Of a DNA stretch of 64,000 bases, positions 57,958 through 64,000 are shown piece after piece; the first letter of the stretch is position 1, and each line of letters starts with the position of its first letter. The notes below the pieces were generated by a model, which had not been told where the DNA came from, did not search any database, and saw nothing but the letters and a program-made list of their open reading frames with translations. Both the position numbers and the translations under genes were made by a program. Origin of the DNA: Agilicoccus flavus (GTDB lineage: Bacteria; Actinomycetota; Actinomycetes; Actinomycetales; Dermatophilaceae); the NCBI RefSeq assembly GCF_014857905.1, contig NZ_JACYXE010000001.1:248001-312000 (forward strand), given 5' to 3'.

Positions 57958-58881
57958 TCAGCGGGCGCGATCGCGCAGGACGTCGAGGACGACGGTCGTG
58001 TCCTCGTCGCCGCGCCCGGTCTCGACGACGGCCGCCCACGTGCGCTCCGACGCCGCGAGCACGGGAAGCGCGTCGGCGGCCTCGCCGGCCGCGTCGCGGG
58101 CGAAGCCGAGGTCCTTGACGAGGTACTTCGCCGGACCGGTCACGGTGAAGTCGTCCTCCTCCAGCGCGCGGCGCTTCTGGTCGAGCACCTCCGAGGCGGC
58201 GAGGCCGCCGGAGAGGACGTCGAAGACCTGCGCCCGGTCGAGGCCCTGCCGCTGCGCGATGAGCGCGGCCTCGGCGAGCGCGATGGTCGTGGCGGACACG
58301 ACCATCTGGTTGCACGCCTTCGTCAGCGACCCGGCCCCGAGCGGACCGAGGTGCTCGATCCGGGACGCGACCGGCTCGAGGAGGGGCCGGACGCGGGCGA
58401 CGTCGGCGTCGGACCCGCCGAGCATGATCGCCAGCCGCCCCTCGCGGGCCCCGGCCGTCCCGCCGCTCATCGGCGCGTCGACGACGCCGACCCCGCGCTC
58501 GGCGAGCCGCTCCCCCGTCGCCCGGACGGCCGTCGGCGAGACCGTGCTCATGACGACGAGCACCCGCAGCCGGCTGCCGGGGCCGAGCAGGTGCTCGAGA
58601 CGCTCCTCCAGCGGGGCGAGGTCGGGCAGCAGGCTGAGCACGACCTCGCAGCGCGCGAGGTCGCCCACCGCGTCGACCGTGCGCAGCGTGCCACCGCCCG
58701 GCGGATCCGTCTCGTCCTCCGTGAGCCCGACGTCCCGGCGGTTCCAGGCGAGCACGTCACGGCCCGCCGCCGCGAGGCGCGCGGCGACGGGTCGGCCCAT
58801 GAGGCCGAGGCCGAGGAGCCCGACCGGGGGCGGCGCCGCGGTCTTCGACGGAGTCTCCGGAGCGGGCTCCGCGTCGGTCAT
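57958..58881 (-). CDS. 3-hydroxyisobutyrate dehydrogenase-family NAD(P) reductase
   Basis: 307 residues. VGLLGLGLMGRPVAARL is the Rossmann nucleotide loop, DAPMSGGTAGAREG the family substrate signature, and GSLTKACNQMVV carries the catalytic lysine. GarR, tartronate semialdehyde reductase and 3-hydroxyisobutyrate dehydrogenase share this fold. Position downstream of the cupin and esterase genes fits a role in sugar-acid or hydroxyacid breakdown. The start ATG at 58881 is 63 bp after the cupin stop. Confidence 0.88.
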   Translation of the reverse strand: MTDAEPAPETPSKTAAPPPVGLLGLGLMGRPVAARLAAAGRDVLAWNRRDVGLTEDETDPPGGGTLRTVDAVGDLARCEVVLSLLPDLAPLEERLEHLLGPGSRLRVLVVMSTVSPTAVRATGERLAERGVGVVDAPMSGGTAGAREGRLAIMLGGSDADVARVRPLLEPVASRIEHLGPLGAGSLTKACNQMVVSATTIALAEAALIAQRQGLDRAQVFDVLSGGLAASEVLDQKRRALEEDDFTVTGPAKYLVKDLGFARDAAGEAADALPVLAASERTWAAVVETGRGDEDTTVVLDVLRDRAR

Positions 58882-58944
58882 GGGTGAGCTCCTCGGCGGG
58901 GTCGGGGTGGCGGGGGCCGCGTCACAGACGCGCTGCAGACACGG

Positions 58945-59937
58945 TCAGAGACCCGGAGCGAGTTCGCGGGTGGGCGGCGGCCCGACGACGGTGACGTCGA
59001 GCTCGGGGTTGGCCCGCATCCGGGCGGGGATCGTCATGGGGTCGATGAGGCCCTCGACGTAGACGCGGTCGGCCGTCGGCTCGCCGGTCACCTCGAAGAA
59101 GGGCTCGAACACGTCGCCGGTGAGCAGCCCCAGCATCTGCGTGTTCTGGGCGCCCACGGCGAAGCTGTGGATGGTGCCGGCCGGCGCGTGGAGGAAGTCG
59201 CCCGGGGTGAGCAGGAGCTCGCGCCCGTTGGCCCACAACCAGATCCGCCCCTTCAGGCACAGGAAGTTCTCGGTGTGCCGGGAGTGGAAGTGCCGGATGA
59301 TGTACGGCTGCGGCGCCGCGATCGTGTCGACCGCGAAGTACCGGCGCGCGGTGTTGCGGGGGCGGGCCACGTATGTGTTGAGCGCGTCGGGCCACGCGAA
59401 GCGGTCACCCTCGCCCCGGCGGAGCACGTAGGGCTCGACGCCCTCGGGCAGGCTGCGCTCGCCGCCCTCCCCAGGGCCGGTCGCGGTCGCCTCGGCCCCC
59501 TCGGGCAGGTCGTGGACCTGCGCGCCGGCGGGCAGGAACGGCTCGCCCTCGCCGTGCGGGGAGTACACGTGCCGGGTCACCTGCTCGTCGTCGAGCAGCG
59601 CGTCGAGCGCCCCGCTGGGGGCGGAGTACATGAGCAGCCGCGTGAGGTGGCCGAGCATCCGGTACGCGAACGGCGTCCCCTCCGGGACGTGGACCGAGTC
59701 GCCGGGCAGGAGGACGTCGCTGCGGCCGGGCAGCCACACCTGGGCCGCGCCGTCGACGACGACGTACGACCGCTGGTGGTCGGCCAGGCTGTGGAAGGGC
59801 ACGTGCGCGCCGCGCGGCCCGAGCACGTAGGCGGCGTCGAAGAGGCCGCCGGTGTCGGCGCCGCGGGCGATGACGGTCCACAACTGCCCGTCCCGCTCGA
59901 AGCGCAGCCCCTCGCCCGAGGCGAGGTAGTAGGGCAC
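58945..59937 (-). CDS. Bicupin dioxygenase, quercetin 2,3-dioxygenase-like
   Basis: 330 residues with two cupin domains. The second has the classical motif: HFHSRHTENFLCLKGRIWLWANG (metal ligands His, His, Glu) and then TIHSF. The first has GAHVPFHSLADHQRSYVVVDG. Similar proteins are annotated as quercetin 2,3-dioxygenases. The GTG start at 59937 lies exactly where the upstream esterase sequence breaks off, so its own original promoter region is probably lost. Metal binding by the second domain seems intact. Confidence 0.82.
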   Translation of the reverse strand: MPYYLASGEGLRFERDGQLWTVIARGADTGGLFDAAYVLGPRGAHVPFHSLADHQRSYVVVDGAAQVWLPGRSDVLLPGDSVHVPEGTPFAYRMLGHLTRLLMYSAPSGALDALLDDEQVTRHVYSPHGEGEPFLPAGAQVHDLPEGAEATATGPGEGGERSLPEGVEPYVLRRGEGDRFAWPDALNTYVARPRNTARRYFAVDTIAAPQPYIIRHFHSRHTENFLCLKGRIWLWANGRELLLTPGDFLHAPAGTIHSFAVGAQNTQMLGLLTGDVFEPFFEVTGEPTADRVYVEGLIDPMTIPARMRANPELDVTVVGPPPTRELAPGL

Positions 59938-60631
59938 GGGCTCGCCCGGGAGCCGTGTCGAGCTCCGCGAGCCACGTCAGCGGGGACGCCGCCGCCGCGA
60001 GCTCGGGGCGGTCGGCGGGATGGCCGCCGAGCAGCCGCGCCTCCGGGGTCCCCGAGCCGTCGCTGTCGGGCAGCCGCGCCTGGGCCTGCTCGACGACCTC
60101 GGTGAGGTCGACCGGCGGGTACGAGGCGGCCACCGCGCGCACGGGGGCGGGGCCCGACACGGCCTCCCCCGGCAGGGCCGCGATCTCACCGGTGAGCCCC
60201 GCGAGCGCCGCGAGATGACCGCCCGCCGACGCTCCCCACACCGCGACCGCGTCCGGGTCGAGGCCCAGGTCGGCCGCGTGCTCGCGCAGGTAGCGGATCG
60301 CCTCGCGCACGTCGTGGAGCTGGGCCGGGAAGAGCGCCGTTCCCGAGAGCCGGTACTCGATGCTCGCGTAGGCGAGGCCCGTGGCCCCGGCCCGCTCCGC
60401 GAGATCCGGCGCGAGGGTGCGGTCCCCGGTGAACCAGCCGCCGCCGTGCAGCCAGAGCACGACCGGGACGGGCCCGGCCCCGCTCGGCCGGTAGAGGTCG
60501 AGCAGCAGGCCGTGGGCGCCGAAGGCGATGTCGCGCACGACGTCGACCCGGGGCTGCCGGTTCCGACCGGCCTCGTCGCCGAGGCCGATCGCGGCGCCCT
60601 GATCGTCAGCGGGATGCACGTCCGACGTCAT
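59938..60631 (-). pseudogene. 3'-truncated alpha/beta-hydrolase (esterase) fused to the cupin gene start
   Basis: The N-terminal 230 residues are a BD-FAE-like esterase: VVLWLHGGGWFTGDRTL gives the oxyanion HGGGW and VWGASAGGHLAAL the nucleophile elbow. Homologues run to about 280-310 residues with Asp and His of the triad after this point. Here the sequence ends at about SPLTWLAELDTAPGR and then continues in a frame overlapping the cupin gene (stop near 59405) with no similarity. The catalytic Asp and His are therefore missing. ATG at 60631 follows GGAGG. It reads as a deletion junction next to the cupin start. Confidence 0.7.
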
Positions 60632-60857
60632 GGGTGGTCCTCCGGCTCGACGGTGGGAACGGGATGGGTGCGTGGCACGCCCCCGGCAGCTTTGCACGTT
60701 TCAGGTGCGGCGAACAGGCGCCGTGGCACGGCCCTCCGCGAGCGCCCCACGTTCATTACGCTGTACCTCGTTCGCCCTAGCGGACATACGGCCGGACCAG
60801 GCCGCCACCCACGGCCCCGGACGGTGGAGTCCGGCGGCCCGGACCGAGGAGTTCACC
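60632..60857. promoter_or_regulatory. Divergent promoter region of the sugar-acid locus
   Basis: 226 bp between the truncated esterase and the SDR gene, less GC-rich than its flanks. TACGCT at about 60756 is a TANNNT -10 candidate. An imperfect dyad GTTCGC-N4-GCGGAC lies near 60769-60784. No regulator gene is adjacent in the window. Confidence 0.4.
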
Positions 60858-61628
60858 GTGATCCATCCCCTCTTCGACATCACGGGCCGCGTCGCGCTCG
60901 TCACCGGGTCGAGCAAGGGCATCGGGCGCGCGCTCGCCACCGGACTCGCGGAGGCCGGCGCGGTCGTCGTGCTCAACGCGCGCGGGGTCGAGGCCCTGGA
61001 GCGCACCCGTGACGAGATCGCCGACGCGACCGGCGCCACCGTCCACGCCGTCCCGTTCGACGTCACCGACCCCGACGCCGCCCGCTCAGGCCTCGAGCGG
61101 ATCGCCGACCTCGCGGGCGTCGTCGACATCCTCGTCAACAACGCGGGGATGCAGTACCGGGCGCCGATCACGGAGTTCCCCCTGGAGCGGTGGCACGACC
61201 TGCTGCGCACGAACCTGACCAGCGCGTTCGTTATGAGCCAGGCGGTGGCGCCGGGCATGATCGAGCGCGGTTCCGGCAAGATCGTCAACGTCTGTTCGGT
61301 GCAGACCGAGCTGGCCCGCCCCGGCATCGCCGCGTACTCGGCCACGAAGGGTGCGCTGAAGATGCTGACGCGGGGGCTGTGCGCCGACCTCGCCGGGTCC
61401 GGGATCCAGGTGAACGGGCTCGCCCCCGGCTACTTCGCCACCGAGCTCACGCAGGCGCTCGTCGACGACCCCCAGTTCACGGCGTGGGTCAACACGCGCA
61501 CCCCCGCCGGCCGATGGGGTCAGGTCGAGGAGCTCGTCGGCACGCTCGTCTACCTGAGCAGCCCCGCGTCGGCGTTCGTCAACGGCCAGGTCGTCTTCGT
61601 CGACGGCGGAATGACGAGCGTCCTGTGA
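60858..61628 (+). CDS. Short-chain dehydrogenase, gluconate 5-dehydrogenase-like
   Basis: 256 residues. TGSSKGIG (16-23) is the classical cofactor loop, NNAG follows strand 4, and Y160-S-A-T-K164 with the preceding Ser are the catalytic residues. GYFATELTQALV and the C-terminal FVDGGMTSVL match IdnO/Gno proteins, which interconvert 5-keto-D-gluconate and D-gluconate with NAD(P)H. GAGGAG lies before the GTG. The next gene overlaps or follows immediately, and both belong to L-idonate/gluconate catabolism. Confidence 0.87.
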   Translation: MIHPLFDITGRVALVTGSSKGIGRALATGLAEAGAVVVLNARGVEALERTRDEIADATGATVHAVPFDVTDPDAARSGLERIADLAGVVDILVNNAGMQYRAPITEFPLERWHDLLRTNLTSAFVMSQAVAPGMIERGSGKIVNVCSVQTELARPGIAAYSATKGALKMLTRGLCADLAGSGIQVNGLAPGYFATELTQALVDDPQFTAWVNTRTPAGRWGQVEELVGTLVYLSSPASAFVNGQVVFVDGGMTSVL

Positions 61629-61690
61629 CTGCCCCCGACCGGACGGCGCCGACGGACCCCACGCCACCCACCGAGCAGACGGAGACGATC

Positions 61691-62746
61691 ATGGACACCG
61701 CCACCGGTCCGGACGAGACGTCGACGATGCGCGCCTGCGTCGTCCACGGCGCCGGCGACCTGCGCGTCGACGAGGTGCCGTGGCCCGCGCCCGGCCCGGG
61801 CCAGGTCGCGATCGACGTCGCCTACGGCGGGGTCTGCGGCTCCGACCTGCACTACGTGCGCGACGGCGGCATCGGCGACTTCCCCCTGCGCGAGCCGATG
61901 GTCCTCGGGCACGAGGTGTCGGGCACCGTCGCCGCGCTGGGCGACGGCGTCACCGGCCTGAGCGTCGGCGACGGCGCCACGGTGTATCCCGCGAGCCCGT
62001 GCCACGCCTGCCCCGAGTGCCTCGACGGGCGCGAGAACGTGTGCCGCGACACCCGCTACCTCGGCAGCAGCATGCGCTACCCCCACACGCAGGGCGGGTT
62101 CGCGCAGCGCATCCTCGTCCGCCCCGACCAGGTGATCCCCCTGCCGCCGGGGCTCGACCTGCGCCGCGCGGCGCTCGCCGAGCCGCTCGCGGTGGCCCTG
62201 CACGCGGTGCGCCGGGCCGGTGACGTCGCCGGGAAGCGGGTGCTCGTCACCGGCGCCGGGCCGATCGGCGCGCTCGTCGTCGCCGCCCTGCGCCACGCGG
62301 GGGCGGGCGAGATCGTCGTCTCCGACCTCGTCGAGCAGGCCCTCGCCATCGCCGCGGCGGTCGGCGCGACGCGCACCGTGCGCGCCGACGCCGTCGATCC
62401 GGCCTCGCTCGAGGTCGACGTGGCCGTGGACGCCTCGGGTGCTCCCGCCGGGGTCAACGCCTGCGCTCAGGCGCTCGTGCGCGGCGGGCGGCTCGTCCTC
62501 CTCGGCATCCTTCCGGCCGGGCTCACCCCGTTCGCGGGGAACCTCGTCGTCACGCGCGAGCTCGAGGTCGCGGGGGCCTTCCGGTTCTCGACCGAGATCC
62601 GCGACGCCGTCGCGATGCTCGCCGCCGGCCTCGACGTGGAGGCCGTCATCAGCCACGTGATCCCCCTGACGGAAGCGTCACGGGCCATCGAGCTCGCGCA
62701 GGACCGCACGACCTCGAGCAAGGTCCTCCTGGACCTCCAGGCCTGA
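61691..62746 (+). CDS. Zinc-dependent alcohol dehydrogenase, L-idonate 5-dehydrogenase-like
   Basis: 351 residues. Catalytic zinc ligands are Cys49 (GVCGSDLHY) and His74-Glu75 (GHE); structural zinc cysteines are 104, 107, 110 and 118 (CHACPECLDGRENVC). GAGPIGALV is the cofactor loop. GSDLHYVRDGGIGDF is typical of L-idonate dehydrogenase (IdnD). The ATG at 61691 has GGAG at the proper distance; a GTG at 61625 would overlap the SDR stop (GTGA) and add 22 residues. Together with the SDR it would turn L-idonate into 5-ketogluconate and then gluconate. Confidence 0.87.
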   Translation: MDTATGPDETSTMRACVVHGAGDLRVDEVPWPAPGPGQVAIDVAYGGVCGSDLHYVRDGGIGDFPLREPMVLGHEVSGTVAALGDGVTGLSVGDGATVYPASPCHACPECLDGRENVCRDTRYLGSSMRYPHTQGGFAQRILVRPDQVIPLPPGLDLRRAALAEPLAVALHAVRRAGDVAGKRVLVTGAGPIGALVVAALRHAGAGEIVVSDLVEQALAIAAAVGATRTVRADAVDPASLEVDVAVDASGAPAGVNACAQALVRGGRLVLLGILPAGLTPFAGNLVVTRELEVAGAFRFSTEIRDAVAMLAAGLDVEAVISHVIPLTEASRAIELAQDRTTSSKVLLDLQA

Positions 62747-62858
62747 CACCCCGCCCACGACGTGAGATGGCGATCCCGACCGCGGCCGACGGCGGCTCGG
62801 CGGTCGAGATCGTCATCTCACCAGGTGTCGGCGGCCACGGCGGCCGGCGCGCCGGCGC

Positions 62859-63905
62859 TCAGTACCCGGCCCGCGTGTCGACGACGTTGATCAGGTCGTC
62901 GCCGGCGAGGAAGGCGCGCAGGTTGCCGCAGAACTGGTCGGCGATCCGCTCCTCCTCGCGCTCGTCGAGGGCGGCGGTGTGGGGGCTGACCAGCACGTTC
63001 GGCAGGTCCCACAGGGGGGAGTCGGCGGGCAGCGGCTCGGTCGCGAAGACGTCGAGGGCGGCGAAGCCGACCTGACCCGAGCGCAGGGCGTCGACGAGGG
63101 CGTCCTCGTCGATGACGGTGCCGCGCCCCACGTTGACGACCGTGACGCCGCGCCGGGCCGCGGCGAGCACGTCCGCGTTCACGAGCCCCTCGGTCTCGGG
63201 GGTGCCCGGGAGAGTGACGACGACGTGGTCCGCGCGCCCGATGACGTCGCGCAGGTCGGCGGTGCGGTGCACCTCGACGCCGTCGACGGGCGACCCGCTG
63301 CGCGACACCCCGAGCACGGTCATCCCGAGCGCCGCAGACAGCCTCGCGACCTCGGTGCCGATGCCGCCGAGGCCGAGGACGAGGACCGTGGAGCCGGCGA
63401 CGGGGCGGGCGACGACGCGCTCGGCCCAGCGGTGGGCCCGCTGGTCCTCGAGCAGGCGCGGCAGCTCCTTGCACCCGGCGAAGATCCCGAACATCGCCCA
63501 TTCGGCCAGCGGCAGGCCGTGGACGCCGGCGGACGTCGTGAACGTCACCCGGTCGAGCTCCTCCTGCGAGAGACCGGCCGCGAGCACCTGGCTGCCGCCG
63601 CCCGCCGCCATCGTCTGGACCCACCGCAGCCGCGGGTTGTTCCGCACCGTGCGCGCGAGCCGCTCCGAGCTCATCGCGGGGATCCCGTAGACGACGTCCG
63701 CGTCGGCCAGCAGGGCGTCGAACGCCTCCTCCTGCTCGGGGGTGCGGGTGAAGTCGGGGTCGCCGGCGTGGTCGGCGGGGTAGCGCATGGGCGGCAGCAG
63801 GTCGTGGTCGACGACGACCTTCACACGGTCGTCGACGGCGGCGATGCGCTCGACGAGCTCGGGCCGCAGCGGGGTGGCGATCGCGATGGTGACGGTGTCG
63901 GTCAT
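62859..63905 (-). CDS. D-isomer-specific 2-hydroxyacid dehydrogenase
   Basis: 348 residues. VLVLGLGGIGTEVARL is the NAD loop; the catalytic Arg, Glu and His fall in NVGRGTVIDEDALV, FATEPLPADSPLWD and SPHTAAL. GhrA/GhrB-type enzymes reduce glyoxylate, hydroxypyruvate or 2-ketogluconate. Its ATG overlaps the stop of the upstream sugar porter by four bases. Position opposite the idonate genes fits a sugar-acid role, for instance as a 2-ketogluconate reductase; not proven. Confidence 0.88.
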   Translation of the reverse strand: MTDTVTIAIATPLRPELVERIAAVDDRVKVVVDHDLLPPMRYPADHAGDPDFTRTPEQEEAFDALLADADVVYGIPAMSSERLARTVRNNPRLRWVQTMAAGGGSQVLAAGLSQEELDRVTFTTSAGVHGLPLAEWAMFGIFAGCKELPRLLEDQRAHRWAERVVARPVAGSTVLVLGLGGIGTEVARLSAALGMTVLGVSRSGSPVDGVEVHRTADLRDVIGRADHVVVTLPGTPETEGLVNADVLAAARRGVTVVNVGRGTVIDEDALVDALRSGQVGFAALDVFATEPLPADSPLWDLPNVLVSPHTAALDEREEERIADQFCGNLRAFLAGDDLINVVDTRAGY

Positions 63906-64000
63906 CGGGCGTCCTCCAGGAGGTTGAGGTCACGGCCCATCGTCTCGGGCGTGACGAAGGTGGTGGCGAAGCTGATGGCGCTGAGCACGAACGAGTACAG
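63902..64000 (-). CDS. C-terminal end of an MFS sugar porter, 5' part beyond the window
   Basis: Thirty-two codons to the stop are visible. They contain a hydrophobic end of a helix (FVLSAISFATTFVTPETMG) and the PET-x-G-R motif that closes the twelfth helix of sugar-porter-family transporters. The stop overlaps the 2-hydroxyacid dehydrogenase start (ATGA), so the two are co-translated. Substrate unknown; a sugar or sugar acid is probable. Confidence 0.72.
   Translation of the reverse strand: MYSFVLSAISFATTFVTPETMGRDLNLLEDAR

Overview
The window is very GC-rich, densely packed DNA with many GTG starts and 1-14 nt gene overlaps. The gene families (PucR-ferredoxin reductase-desaturase locus, LigB-type DNA ligase, CGNR zinc finger, GPP34, DUF2252, DUF3152, sunset-like domain) point to a high-GC Actinomycetota chromosome, probably Micrococcales; the genus cannot be read from the sequence. 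I see no rRNA, tRNA, CRISPR array, phage module or insertion sequence.

Layout. (1) 1-5462: a cut TetR regulator with a DMT exporter, then an acyl desaturase/ferredoxin reductase operon with a divergent PucR regulator. (2) 5400-12202: a 22-bp inverted repeat, a rhodanese-like gene behind two tiny cysteine-containing leader ORFs, a BCCT carrier, a crcB fluoride-exporter pair with conspicuous hairpins, a LiaF-like protein, a PfkB kinase and a thioesterase. (3) 12417-23126: a sugar-conjugate island. Five glycosyltransferases on the minus strand overlap end to end; divergently lie an acyl-CoA-dehydrogenase-like protein, a PIG-L deacetylase/NodS methyltransferase fusion and a GT2, also overlapping. 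Several of these proteins carry linker insertions or tandem repeats. (4) 23165-36750: monoacylglycerol lipase, DUF2252, ammonia-lyase, DMT exporter with CGNR regulator, a BmpA-type nucleoside ABC importer, LigB, a serine hydrolase and a methyltransferase. (5) 36908-43125: Uma2, a very acidic sunset-like protein behind a perfect TGTGA-N6-TCACA site, an unknown membrane protein, and a GT4-methyltransferase-barrel protein operon. (6) 43285-53590: MarR/MFS pair, two paralogous small proteins flanking a LysE exporter, a PPOX-like protein, an acyltransferase, a DUF3152 protease, GPP34, SRPBCC, and a MOSC ORF that runs without a stop into a serine hydrolase. (7) 53595-64000: FAD oxidase with ACS-family carrier, BenE-like carrier, then a sugar-acid locus (HIBADH-type reductase, cupin dioxygenase, truncated esterase; divergent gluconate 5-dehydrogenase and L-idonate 5-dehydrogenase; 2-hydroxyacid dehydrogenase and the end of a sugar porter).

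Recurring themes: local transporter/regulator pairs with readable operators (TetR, MarR, CGNR, CRP); several starts 6-7 nt after a TANNNT hexamer, suggesting leaderless mRNAs; and in-frame low-complexity insertions in enzymes. The strongest candidates for undescribed biology are the island at 12417-23126, the leader ORFs at 6416-6534, and the paralogous pair around LysE.
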